Of a stretch of 49,535 nucleotides of DNA, positions 24,230 through 32,873 are shown piece by piece. A program made the position numbers and the translations under genes. Numbering within the stretch: the stretch's first letter is position 1; every line of letters starts with the position of its first letter. Below the pieces are notes generated by a model. That model was not told where the DNA came from. It was given only the letters and a program-made list of their open reading frames with translations, and made no database searches. Origin of the DNA: Pseudomonas sp. Fl4BN1 (lineage in GTDB: Bacteria > Pseudomonadota > Gammaproteobacteria > Pseudomonadales > Pseudomonadaceae); assembly GCF_009908285.1 (NCBI RefSeq), contig NZ_JAAARM010000042.1, forward strand, positions 1 to 49,535, written 5' to 3'.

Positions 24230-25387
24230 ATGCAATTCAAGCCAGCTGTTACCGCTCTGGTTACTGCCGTCGCCCTGGCATCGCTGCTCAGCGGATGTAA
24301 AAAGGAAGAGGCGGCGCCAGCCCCTCAAGCCCCTCAGGTCGGCGTGGTCACCCTGCAAACACAAGCCTTTACCTTGACTTCCGAACTCCCGGGCCGGACC
24401 ACTGCGTTCCGTATTGCAGAAGTTCGCCCACAGGTAAACGGGATCATTCTCAAGCGTTTGTTCAAAGAAGGTGGAGACGTTAAGGAAGGTCAGCAGCTTT
24501 ATCAGATCGATCCATCGGTCTATGAGGCAACGCTGAAGAGTGCCGAGGCCAATCTGCAATCGACCAAGTCGATTTCCGACCGCTACAAGCAATTGGTCAA
24601 TGAACAGGCCGTGAGCCGCCAGGAATACGACACTGCCGTGGCCAACCGCCTGCAGTCGGAAGCCTCGCTGCAAAGCGCCCAGATCAACCTGCGCTACACC
24701 AAGGTGCTGTCGCCATTGACCGGTCGTATCGGCCGTTCCTCGGTGACCGAGGGCGCGCTGGTGAGCAACGGCCAGGCCGATGCCATGGCGGTGATCCAGC
24801 AGTTGGACCCGATCTACGTCGACGTCACCCAGTCCTCGGTGGAGCTGCTGGAGTTGCGTCGTGAGCTGGAAAGTGGCCGCCTGCAGAAAGTCGGCGAGAA
24901 CGCCGCCAAGGTCAAACTGACCCTGGAAGACGGCAGCCAGTACAAGCTCGATGGCAAACTGGAGTTCTCCGAAGTCTCGGTGGATGAAACCACCGGTTCG
25001 GTGACCCTGCGCGCAGTGTTCCCGAACCCTCAGCACACCCTGCTGCCGGGCATGTTCGTACACGCCCAGTTGCAAGCCGGGGTGAACACTGCAGCAATCC
25101 TGGCGCCACAACAAGGCGTGACCCGTGACCTCAAGGGCACCCCAACCGCTCTGGTGGTTGGCCCGGATAACAAGGTCGAACTGCGTCAGCTCAAGGCCAG
25201 CCGCACTGTCGGTACCCAGTGGCTGGTGGAAGATGGCCTGAAAGCCGGTGATCGCCTGATCACCGAGGGTCTGCAATTCGTCAAGCCAGGCGTTGAAGTC
25301 AAAGCCAGCGAAGCGACCAATGTAGCAGCGAAGAACCCGGCCCCCGCACAGGCAACTGACAAAGCTGCAGGCGGCAAAGGGGAGTAA
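24230..25387 (+). CDS. emhA: RND efflux periplasmic adaptor (membrane fusion protein)
   Basis: The 385-residue lipoprotein has lipobox LLSGC (Cys23). The ATG at 24230 is chosen because the signal sequence begins there. The adaptor layout follows: a first lipoyl half (ELPGRTTAFRIAEVRPQVNG), an alpha-helical hairpin with AEANLQSTKSISDRYKQL, the second lipoyl half, then beta-barrel and membrane-proximal domains. It links EmhB in the inner membrane to EmhC in the outer membrane, like AcrA, MexA and TtgA. It is 3 nt from emhB in a three-gene operon. Confidence 0.96.
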   Translation: MQFKPAVTALVTAVALASLLSGCKKEEAAPAPQAPQVGVVTLQTQAFTLTSELPGRTTAFRIAEVRPQVNGIILKRLFKEGGDVKEGQQLYQIDPSVYEATLKSAEANLQSTKSISDRYKQLVNEQAVSRQEYDTAVANRLQSEASLQSAQINLRYTKVLSPLTGRIGRSSVTEGALVSNGQADAMAVIQQLDPIYVDVTQSSVELLELRRELESGRLQKVGENAAKVKLTLEDGSQYKLDGKLEFSEVSVDETTGSVTLRAVFPNPQHTLLPGMFVHAQLQAGVNTAAILAPQQGVTRDLKGTPTALVVGPDNKVELRQLKASRTVGTQWLVEDGLKAGDRLITEGLQFVKPGVEVKASEATNVAAKNPAPAQATDKAAGGKGE

Positions 25388-25390
25388 ACC

Positions 25391-28300
25391 ATGTCGAAAT
25401 TTTTTATCGACCGTCCGATTTTCGCCTGGGTAATTGCCCTGGTGATCATGTTGGTCGGGGCTCTATCGATCCTCAAATTGCCGATCAACCAGTACCCGAG
25501 CATTGCTCCTCCGGCGATCGCGATCTCCGTGACCTACCCAGGCGCTTCCGCACAGACTGTGCAGGACACCGTGGTCCAGGTGATCGAGCAGCAGCTCAAC
25601 GGTATCGACAACCTGCGTTATGTGTCCTCGGAAAGTAACTCCGACGGCAGCATGACCATCACCGCGACCTTCGAGCAGGGCACCAACTCGGACACCGCGC
25701 AGGTCCAGGTGCAGAACAAGCTCAACCTGGCCACCCCGCTGCTGCCTCAGGAAGTGCAGCAACAGGGTATCCGCGTGACCAAGGCAGTGAAGAACTTCCT
25801 GCTGGTGATCGGCGTGGTGTCCGAGGACGGCAGCATGTCCAAGGACGACCTGTCGAACTACATCGTGTCGAACATGCAGGACCCGATCTCGCGGACCGCA
25901 GGCGTCGGTGACTTCCAGGTGTTCGGTGCCCAGTACGCGATGCGGATCTGGCTCGACCCGGCCAAGCTGAACAACTACAACCTGACCCCAGTGGATGTGA
26001 AGACCGCGGTTGCGGCACAGAACGTCCAGGTGTCGTCCGGCCAGATCGGCGGCCTGCCCGCCCTGCCCGGCCAGCAACTCAACGCCACGATCATCGGCAA
26101 GACCCGCCTGCAGACCGCCGAGCAGTTCAAGGCGATTTTGCTTAAGGTCAACAAGGACGGCTCGCAAGTGCGCCTGGGTGACGTCGCGGACGTCAGCCTG
26201 GGCGGCGAGAACTACGCCGTCAGCGCCCAGTTCAACGGCAGTCCGGCGTCCGGCCTGGCGGTGAAACTGGCCAACGGTGCCAACGCCCTGGACACGGCCA
26301 AGGCTCTGCGCAACACCATCAAGGACCTGGAACCCTTCTTCCCGCAGGGCATGAAGGTGGTATTCCCGTACGACACCACCCCGGTGGTGACTGAATCCAT
26401 CAAGGGTGTGGTTGAAACCCTGGTGGAAGCGATCGTCCTGGTGTTCCTGGTGATGTTCCTGTTCCTGCAGAACTTCCGCGCCACGGTGATCACCACCATG
26501 ACGGTGCCGGTGGTACTGCTGGGGACCTTCGGCATCCTCGCGGCGGCCGGGTTCAGTATCAACACCCTGACTATGTTCGGCATGGTGCTGGCCATCGGCT
26601 TGCTGGTGGACGACGCCATCGTCGTGGTGGAGAACGTCGAACGGGTCATGCACGAGGAAGGCCTGTCACCCAAGGAAGCAACGAAAAAGTCCATGGGCCA
26701 GATCCAGGGAGCCCTGGTGGGTATCGCCCTGGTGCTGTCCGCGGTACTGCTGCCGATGGCGTTCTTCAGCGGCTCCACCGGGGTGATCTACAAACAGTTC
26801 TCGATCACCGTGGTATCGGCCATGGCCCTGTCGGTGCTGGTCGCCCTGATCTTCACCCCAGCCCTGTGCGCCACCATGCTCAAGGCCGTGCCACAAGGCG
26901 AACACGCCACCGAGAAGCGCGGTTTCTTCGGCTGGTTCAACCGGACCTTCGATCGCAGCGTCAAAAGCTACGAGCGTGGCGTCGGCAACATGCTGCGGCA
27001 CAAGGTGCCTTACCTGCTGGCCTACGTGTTGATCGTGCTCGGCATGATCTGGCTGTTCACCCGCATCCCGACAGCGTTCCTGCCGGAAGAAGACCAGGGC
27101 GTTCTGTTCGCCCAGGTACAGACGCCAGCCGGTTCCAGTGCCGAGCGGACCCAGGTAGTGGTCGATGAAATGCGCGCCTACCTGCTGGACAAGGAAAAGG
27201 ACACCGTCGCCTCGGTGTTCACTGTGAACGGTTTCAACTTCGCCGGTCGCGGCCAGAGCTCGGGTATGGCCTTCATCATGCTCAAGCCGTGGGGCGAGCG
27301 CTCTGCGGAAAACAGTGTGTTCAACCTGGCAAACCGCGCCCAGCAGCACTTCTTCAGCTTCCGTGACGCAATGGTGTTCGCCTTCGCGCCACCGGCAGTA
27401 CTGGAGTTGGGTAACGCCACCGGTTTCGACGTGTTCCTCCAGGACCGCGCCGGTATCGGTCACGACAAGCTGATGGCTGCGCGTAACCAGTTCCTTGGCA
27501 TGGCGGCCCAGAGCAAAGTGCTGTCTCAGGTGCGTCCGAACGGCCTGAGCGATGAACCGCAATACCAGTTGAGCATCGATGACGAACGCGCCAGTGCCTT
27601 GGGCGTGACCCTCACCGATATCAACAACACCCTGTCGATTGCCCTGGGCAGTAGCTACGTCAACGACTTCATCGACCGTGGTCGAGTGAAGAAGGTCTAC
27701 ATCCAGGGCCAGGCCGGTGCACGCATGAGCCCCGAAGACCTGAAGAAGTGGTACGTACGCAACAGCGCCGGGACCATGGTGCCGTTCTCCTCCTTCGCCA
27801 AGGGCGAGTGGATCTACGGTTCGCCGAAGCTGGCCCGTTACAACGGCGTTGAAGCCATGGAAATTCTCGGTGCGCCAGCCCCTGGCTACAGTACCGGCGA
27901 GGCCATGGCGGAAGTTGAAGCCATCGCGGCAAAACTGCCACCAGGTGTCGGTATCTCCTGGACCGGTCTGTCCTACGAGGAACGTCTATCAGGCTCCCAG
28001 GCACCTGCGTTGTACGCCTTGTCCCTGCTGATGGTGTTCCTGTGTCTGGCGGCGCTGTATGAAAGCTGGTCGATTCCGATCGCGGTCATGTTGGTGGTGC
28101 CACTGGGGATCATCGGTGCACTGATGGCCACCAGCCTGCGGGGTCTGTCCAACGACGTGTACTTCCAGGTGGGGCTGTTGGTGACCATCGGCCTGGCGGC
28201 GAAAAACGCCATTCTGATCGTCGAGTTCGCCAAGGAACTGCATGAGCAGGGCCGTAGCCTGGTGGACGCCGCGGTAGAAGCCTGCCGCATGCGTCTGCGT

Positions 28301-28537
28301 CCGATCATCATGACCTCCCTGGCCTTCGTCCTTGGGGTTGTGCCACTGGCCGTCTCCACCGGCGCCGGTTCGGGCAGCCAGCATGCGATCGGTACCGGGG
28401 TAATTGGCGGTATGCTCACCGCGACGATTCTGGCGATCTTCTGGGTACCGTTGTTCTTCGTCACCGTATCGTCCATGGGCCGCAGGAAAGCGGACCAATC
28501 AGAAACTACTGCAAACCCTAATGAGGCTGGCCAATGA
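25391..28537 (+). CDS. emhB: RND multidrug efflux transporter (HAE1 family)
   Basis: The 1048-residue protein has 12 helices and two large periplasmic loops. It begins MSKFFIDRPIFAWVIALVIM. Helix 4 carries GLLVDDAIVVVENVER with the paired aspartates of the proton relay, and helix 10 carries GLAAKNAILIVEFAK with the relay lysine. It is the drug/proton antiporter of the EmhABC tripartite pump, equivalent to TtgB/MexB/AcrB, and exports hydrophobic drugs and aromatic hydrocarbons. Its stop overlaps the emhC start by four bases. Confidence 0.97.
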   Translation: MSKFFIDRPIFAWVIALVIMLVGALSILKLPINQYPSIAPPAIAISVTYPGASAQTVQDTVVQVIEQQLNGIDNLRYVSSESNSDGSMTITATFEQGTNSDTAQVQVQNKLNLATPLLPQEVQQQGIRVTKAVKNFLLVIGVVSEDGSMSKDDLSNYIVSNMQDPISRTAGVGDFQVFGAQYAMRIWLDPAKLNNYNLTPVDVKTAVAAQNVQVSSGQIGGLPALPGQQLNATIIGKTRLQTAEQFKAILLKVNKDGSQVRLGDVADVSLGGENYAVSAQFNGSPASGLAVKLANGANALDTAKALRNTIKDLEPFFPQGMKVVFPYDTTPVVTESIKGVVETLVEAIVLVFLVMFLFLQNFRATVITTMTVPVVLLGTFGILAAAGFSINTLTMFGMVLAIGLLVDDAIVVVENVERVMHEEGLSPKEATKKSMGQIQGALVGIALVLSAVLLPMAFFSGSTGVIYKQFSITVVSAMALSVLVALIFTPALCATMLKAVPQGEHATEKRGFFGWFNRTFDRSVKSYERGVGNMLRHKVPYLLAYVLIVLGMIWLFTRIPTAFLPEEDQGVLFAQVQTPAGSSAERTQVVVDEMRAYLLDKEKDTVASVFTVNGFNFAGRGQSSGMAFIMLKPWGERSAENSVFNLANRAQQHFFSFRDAMVFAFAPPAVLELGNATGFDVFLQDRAGIGHDKLMAARNQFLGMAAQSKVLSQVRPNGLSDEPQYQLSIDDERASALGVTLTDINNTLSIALGSSYVNDFIDRGRVKKVYIQGQAGARMSPEDLKKWYVRNSAGTMVPFSSFAKGEWIYGSPKLARYNGVEAMEILGAPAPGYSTGEAMAEVEAIAAKLPPGVGISWTGLSYEERLSGSQAPALYALSLLMVFLCLAALYESWSIPIAVMLVVPLGIIGALMATSLRGLSNDVYFQVGLLVTIGLAAKNAILIVEFAKELHEQGRSLVDAAVEACRMRLRPIIMTSLAFVLGVVPLAVSTGAGSGSQHAIGTGVIGGMLTATILAIFWVPLFFVTVSSMGRRKADQSETTANPNEAGQ

Positions 28538-29994
28538 GCAAGTCGCTACTCTCCCTGGCAATCACCGCCATTGCGCTAAGTGGTTGCTCGCTGATACCGG
28601 ATTATCAGCGACCGGAAGCGCCGGTGGCGGCGCAATTCCCCCAAGGCCCTGCCTACTCGCCAAAGGAGGCCGCCAACGTGGCGGCCGCCGAACAGGGCTG
28701 GCGGCAGTTCTTCCATGACCCGGCGCTGCAGCAGCTGATCCAGACCGCGCTGGAAAACAACCGTGATCTCAAGGTCGCGGCGCTGAACATCGACGCCTAT
28801 GCCGCGCAGTACCAGATCCAGCGCGCCGACCTGTTCCCGGCGGTTTCCGCCAACGGCAGCGGCCAACGCCAGCGTCTGCCGGCCCGGGCTTCGAGCTCCG
28901 GCAAGGAGATGATCTCCAGCCAGTACTCCGCCACCGTCGGCATCAGCGCCTATGAGCTGGACCTGTTCGGCCGTGTCCGCAGCTTGAGCGAGCAGGCCTT
29001 GCAGACCTACTTCTCCAGCGAAGAGGCTCGTCGCAGTACCCAGATCAGCCTGGTGGCCAGCGTGGCCAATGCCTACATGACCTGGCAAGCCGACAAGGAA
29101 CTGCTGAAGCTGACCCAGGACACCCTCGGGGCCTACGAAGAAAGCTACCGCCTGACTTCCCGCAGCAACGAAGTGGGTGTGGCCTCGGCCCTGGACCTGA
29201 GCCAGTCACGGACCTCAGTGGAAAACGCCCGGGTACAACTGGCGCGCTACACCCGCCAGGTGGCCCAGGATGAAAACAGCCTGACCCTGTTGCTGGGCAC
29301 GGCGATTCCGGCCAGCCTGCCGACTGCCGAACCGCTGTCGGCCGACCTGCTGAGCGATCTGCCAGCGGGCCTGCCGTCGGAGCTGCTGCAACGGCGTCCG
29401 GACATCCTCGAAGCCGAGTACAAGCTGAAAGCGGCCAATGCCAACATTGGCGCGGCACGAGCAGCGTTCTTCCCGAGCATCAGCCTGACGGCCAACGCCG
29501 GCACCTTGAGCCCGGACCTCTCGGGCCTGTTCAAGGGGGGCTCGGGGACCTGGCTGTTCCAGCCGCAGATCAACCTGCCGATCTTCAACGCAGGCAGTCT
29601 GCGTGCCAGCCTGGACTACTCGAAGATCCAGAAAGACATCAGCGTCGCGCAGTACGAGAAGTCCATCCAAACCGCCTTCCAGGAGGTCTCCGATGGCCTG
29701 GCAGCACGCCAGACCTACAACCAGCAGTTGCAGGCCCAGCGTGATTTCGTCAGCGCCAACCAGGACTACTACCGTCTGGCCGAGCGCCGCTATCGCATTG
29801 GCGTCGACAGCAACCTGACCTTCCTCGATGCCCAGCGGTCGCTGTTCAGCGCCCAGCAGGCGTTGATCACTGATCGCCTGTCGCAGCTGACCAGCGAGGT
29901 CAATCTGTACAAGGCCCTCGGCGGTGGTTGGGGCGAGCAGACCGCGAAGAACGAAGCGGTATCTGAAAAGGCACCGGCGCTGCACCTGTTCTAA
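28534..29994 (+). CDS. emhC: Outer-membrane efflux channel (OprM/TolC family lipoprotein)
   Basis: The 486-residue lipoprotein has lipobox ALSGC (Cys18), then SLIPDYQRPEAPVAAQFP, typical of OprM-like NodT-family channels. Two outer-membrane-efflux repeats follow, with ELLQRRPDILEAEYKLKAANANIGAARAAFFP-type motifs in the second half. It is the exit duct of the EmhABC pump. The ATGA overlap with emhB couples their translation. A terminator follows within 20 nt. Confidence 0.96.
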   Translation: MSKSLLSLAITAIALSGCSLIPDYQRPEAPVAAQFPQGPAYSPKEAANVAAAEQGWRQFFHDPALQQLIQTALENNRDLKVAALNIDAYAAQYQIQRADLFPAVSANGSGQRQRLPARASSSGKEMISSQYSATVGISAYELDLFGRVRSLSEQALQTYFSSEEARRSTQISLVASVANAYMTWQADKELLKLTQDTLGAYEESYRLTSRSNEVGVASALDLSQSRTSVENARVQLARYTRQVAQDENSLTLLLGTAIPASLPTAEPLSADLLSDLPAGLPSELLQRRPDILEAEYKLKAANANIGAARAAFFPSISLTANAGTLSPDLSGLFKGGSGTWLFQPQINLPIFNAGSLRASLDYSKIQKDISVAQYEKSIQTAFQEVSDGLAARQTYNQQLQAQRDFVSANQDYYRLAERRYRIGVDSNLTFLDAQRSLFSAQQALITDRLSQLTSEVNLYKALGGGWGEQTAKNEAVSEKAPALHLF

Positions 29995-30012
29995 AGCACG
30001 CTCCGTTGCATG

Positions 30013-30039
30013 AAAACCCACCTGACGGTGGGTTTTTTT
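30013..30039 (+). terminator. Rho-independent terminator after emhC
   Basis: AAAACCCACC (30013-30022) pairs with GGTGGGTTTT (30027-30036) around loop TGAC, and the T run continues to 30039. It ends the emhABC transcript 19 nt after the stop codon. Confidence 0.92.
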
Positions 30040-30063
30040 ATATGTACTGATTAGGACATTTGT

Positions 30064-30078
30064 GTTCGCTGATCGCCC
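30064..30078. promoter_or_regulatory. PcaR-like box upstream of the aromatic-acid porin
   Basis: GTTCGCTGATCGCCC agrees with the recalled PcaR-family consensus GTTCGATAATCGCAC at 12 of 15 positions. It lies 212 bp before the OprD-type gene, rather far for direct promoter contact. It would tie the porin to the pca regulon encoded on the opposite strand. Tentative. Confidence 0.4.
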
Positions 30079-30290
30079 AGAAAGCATTTCCTCCAATTGA
30101 TTGCCCCTGATGGGCGTCGCACCATTCCCGGCACCTGGACAAACCAATAACAACAGGTTCGATGCCATGCCCTCACGCCCTGCCCGTTCCGGCTGACCTT
30201 CAAGCTCCAACTTGCACATCTTGAAACCTGTCTGCATGGACTTTTACGGCAGTGCGTTGCTGCGCCCCTAACAATTAGAGAGACCGATCA

Positions 30291-31553
30291 ATGAAGCCAA
30301 ACACTGCACCTCAACCCCTTCTACCCAGCCTTCTGGCCCTGGCACTGGCCAGTGCGGCGTTGCCGGCAGTGGCCGAGGAGTCGGGCTTTTTCGAAGACGC
30401 CCAGGCCAACCTGAACCTGCGCAACTTCTACATCAACCGCAACTTCACCAACCCGAGCAAGGCTCAGGGCAAGGCCGAGGAATGGACCCAGAGCTTCATT
30501 CTCGATGCCAAGTCCGGGTTCACCCAAGGCACCGTCGGTTTCGGTATCGACGTACTGGGGCTGTACTCGCAGAAACTCGATGGCGGCAAAGGCACCGGTG
30601 GCACCCAGTTGCTCCCCCTGGATCGCGACGGCCGCCCGGCAGACAACTTCGGGCGCCTGGGAGTGGCCTTCAAGGCTCGACTGTCGCAGACCGAGGTCAA
30701 GGTCGGCGAGTGGATGCCCGTGCTACCGATCCTGCGCTCGGATGATGGTCGCTCATTGCCACAGACCTTCCGTGGCGGCCAGATCACCTCGAAGGAAATT
30801 GCCGGCCTGACCCTCTACGGCGGCCAGTTCCGCGGCAACAGCCCGCGCGACGACAGCAGCATGAGCGACATGACGATGTTCGGCAAAGCGGCCTTCACCT
30901 CCGATCGCTTCAACTTCCAGGGTGCGGAATACGCCTTCAACGACAAACGCACCCAGATCGGCCTGTGGAATGCCGAGCTCAAGGACATCTACAGCCAGCA
31001 GTTCGTCAACCTGATCCACAGCCAACCCCTGGGCGACTGGACCCTGGGCGCCAACCTCGGCTTCTTCTATGGCAAGGAAGACGGCAGCGCCCGCGCCGGC
31101 GATCTGGAAAACCGTACCTGGTCCGGCCTGTTCTCAGCCAAATACGGCGGCAACACCTTCTATGTCGGCTTGCAGAAGCTCACCGGCGACAACGGCTGGA
31201 TGCGGGTCAACGGCACCAGCGGCGGCACCCTGGCCAACGACAGCTTCAACGCCAGCTACGACAACGCCAAGGAAAAATCCTGGCAGGTGCGCCATGACTA
31301 CAACTTCGCCGCCCTCGGCGTACCGGGCCTGACGCTGATGAACCGCTACATCAGCGGCAGCAACGTACACACCGCCACCGTCAGCAACGGCAAGGAATGG
31401 GGCCGGGAAAGCGAACTGGCGTACACCGTGCAGAGCGGCACGCTGAAAAACCTCAACCTGAAATGGCGCAACTCCACCATGCGCCGGGACTTCAGCAACA
31501 ACGAGTTCGATGAGAACCGCCTGATCATCAGCTACCCGCTCAGCCTGCTGTAA
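30291..31553 (+). CDS. OprD family porin, probable aromatic-acid (protocatechuate pathway) channel
   Basis: The 420-residue protein has a signal peptide cleaved near LPAVA-EE, then ESGFFEDAQANLNLRNFYINRNF, the standard OprD/OpdK-type N-terminus. Many short amphipathic strands follow and the end is ENRLIISYPLSLL. OprD relatives (OpdK, BenF and similar) carry benzoate- or vanillate-like acids across the outer membrane. The gene converges with pcaC at the end of the pca cluster, and a weak PcaR-like box lies upstream, so uptake of pathway substrates is likely. The specific substrate cannot be read from sequence. The C-terminal residue is Leu rather than the usual Phe. Confidence 0.88.
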   Translation: MKPNTAPQPLLPSLLALALASAALPAVAEESGFFEDAQANLNLRNFYINRNFTNPSKAQGKAEEWTQSFILDAKSGFTQGTVGFGIDVLGLYSQKLDGGKGTGGTQLLPLDRDGRPADNFGRLGVAFKARLSQTEVKVGEWMPVLPILRSDDGRSLPQTFRGGQITSKEIAGLTLYGGQFRGNSPRDDSSMSDMTMFGKAAFTSDRFNFQGAEYAFNDKRTQIGLWNAELKDIYSQQFVNLIHSQPLGDWTLGANLGFFYGKEDGSARAGDLENRTWSGLFSAKYGGNTFYVGLQKLTGDNGWMRVNGTSGGTLANDSFNASYDNAKEKSWQVRHDYNFAALGVPGLTLMNRYISGSNVHTATVSNGKEWGRESELAYTVQSGTLKNLNLKWRNSTMRRDFSNNEFDENRLIISYPLSLL

Positions 31554-31585
31554 ACCTGCCCCGAGCACATCGCGATCTCGCTCCT

Positions 31586-31662
31586 GTAGGAGCGAGCTTG
31601 CTCGCGATCAGGGGCACCGCAGATCAACCGACACGCCCCTTCGCCGGCAAGCCGGCTCCTAC
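31586..31662. repeat. Two REP elements of different types between convergent porin and pcaC
   Basis: The first (31586-31607) is the AGCGAGCTTGCTCGCGA type. The second (31639-31662) is the CGCCGGCAAGCCGGCTCCTAC type seen in the other arrays. The second supplies the stop codon of pcaC (TAG at 31661-31659 in GTAGGAGC). Confidence 0.9.
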
Positions 31663-32051
31663 AGGCGCGATTCGGTGCCCAACTCGTCCCACACCGATTC
31701 CGCCAGGTGGAAGGTGGCGTTGGCCGCCGGGATGCCACAGTAGATCGCGCTCTGCATGATCACTTCCTTGATCTCGCTGCGGCTCACGCCGTTATTGGCG
31801 GCGGCCCGCAAGTGCAACTTGAGTTCTTCATTGCGGTTCATGCCGATCAGCATGGCGATGGTGATCAGGCTGCGGGTGTGCCGCGGCAGGCCCGGGCGGG
31901 TCCAGATGTCGCCCCAGGCATGGCGGGTGATCATTTCCTGGAACTCCGAGTTGAACTCGGTCAGGGCATTCAGGCTGCGGTCGACATGGGCATCGCCCAA
32001 TACCGCGCGGCGTACCTGCATGCCTTCGTCATAGCGTTGTTTCTCGTCCAC
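31659..32051 (-). CDS. pcaC: 4-carboxymuconolactone decarboxylase
   Basis: The 130-residue protein is the normal PcaC length. The start is GTG at 32051, with GGAG seven bases upstream, giving MDEKQRYDEGMQVRRAVLGD. The AhpD-like core motif WTRPGLPRHTRSLITIAMLI and HLRAAANNGVSRSEIKEVI are clear. It decarboxylates 4-carboxymuconolactone to 3-oxoadipate enol-lactone. It is the last gene of the pca cluster, 22 nt after pcaD. Its TAG stop is part of a REP element, though the C-terminus (DELGTESRL) looks complete. Confidence 0.95.
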   Translation of the reverse strand: MDEKQRYDEGMQVRRAVLGDAHVDRSLNALTEFNSEFQEMITRHAWGDIWTRPGLPRHTRSLITIAMLIGMNRNEELKLHLRAAANNGVSRSEIKEVIMQSAIYCGIPAANATFHLAESVWDELGTESRL

Positions 32052-32073
32052 AAAGGGCTCCTTGAATCGTCTC

Positions 32074-32862
32074 TCAGGCCAGCAGGAAATCCACGACCCG
32101 GGCGCTGAAAGCGTCGCCGGCCTGGACGTTGGACAGGTGCGCGGCATAGAACTCGGCGTACTCGGCGCCCGCCACGTGCTGCTGGATGAAGTGCCCGCCG
32201 GACGGTGGTGTCACGGCGTCTTCAGTGCCGGCAATCACCAGGGTCGGCACCTTGATCACTCCCAGTTGCTCACGGAAATCCGCATCCCGCACCGCCGCGC
32301 AGTTGGCCGCATAGCCTTGCGGCGAGGTGGCCGCGAGCATGTCAGTGATCTGCTTGGCCTGGTCAGGGTGAGCTTCGGCGAAGTCGGCGGTGAACCAGCG
32401 GGCGATTGAGGCATCGCGCAGCGCCACCATGGCCGCCTGGCCATCACGCAGCACGGTCTCGATCCGCGGGTTCCACACCGACGGCTCGCCAATCTTCGCC
32501 GCGGTGTTGCACACCACCAGCTTGTGCAGGCGTTCGCCGGCGTTGATCCCCAGCCACTGGCCGATCAACCCGCCCATGGACAAACCGCAGAAATGCGCGC
32601 GCGGGATATCCAGGGCATCCAGCAGCGCGACGACGTCGCGCCCCAGTTGCTCGATGCTATAGGGGCCTTCGGTGACCAGGGAGCGGCCATGGCCACGGGT
32701 GTCCATCCGCAGCACCCGGAAATGCCGGGTGAAAGCCGTCATCTGCTTGTCCCACATGTTCAGATCGGTGCCCAGGGAGTTGGACAGCACCAGTACCGGC
32801 GCGCCCTCGGGCCCTTCGAGTTGATAGTGCAGATCGCCCTCGGCGAGTTTCACGAATCCCAC
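32074..32862 (-). CDS. pcaD: 3-oxoadipate enol-lactonase
   Basis: The 262-residue alpha/beta hydrolase has its nucleophile elbow at GLSMGG (Ser95), with Asp215 in GTEDAVTPP and His242 in AAHLSNVQ completing the triad. It opens the enol-lactone to 3-oxoadipate. The start is GTG at 32862, with AAGGAG placed correctly. It lies 11 nt after pcaB and 22 nt before pcaC in one transcription unit. Confidence 0.96.
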   Translation of the reverse strand: MGFVKLAEGDLHYQLEGPEGAPVLVLSNSLGTDLNMWDKQMTAFTRHFRVLRMDTRGHGRSLVTEGPYSIEQLGRDVVALLDALDIPRAHFCGLSMGGLIGQWLGINAGERLHKLVVCNTAAKIGEPSVWNPRIETVLRDGQAAMVALRDASIARWFTADFAEAHPDQAKQITDMLAATSPQGYAANCAAVRDADFREQLGVIKVPTLVIAGTEDAVTPPSGGHFIQQHVAGAEYAEFYAAHLSNVQAGDAFSARVVDFLLA

Positions 32863-32873
32863 AGCAGTCTCCT

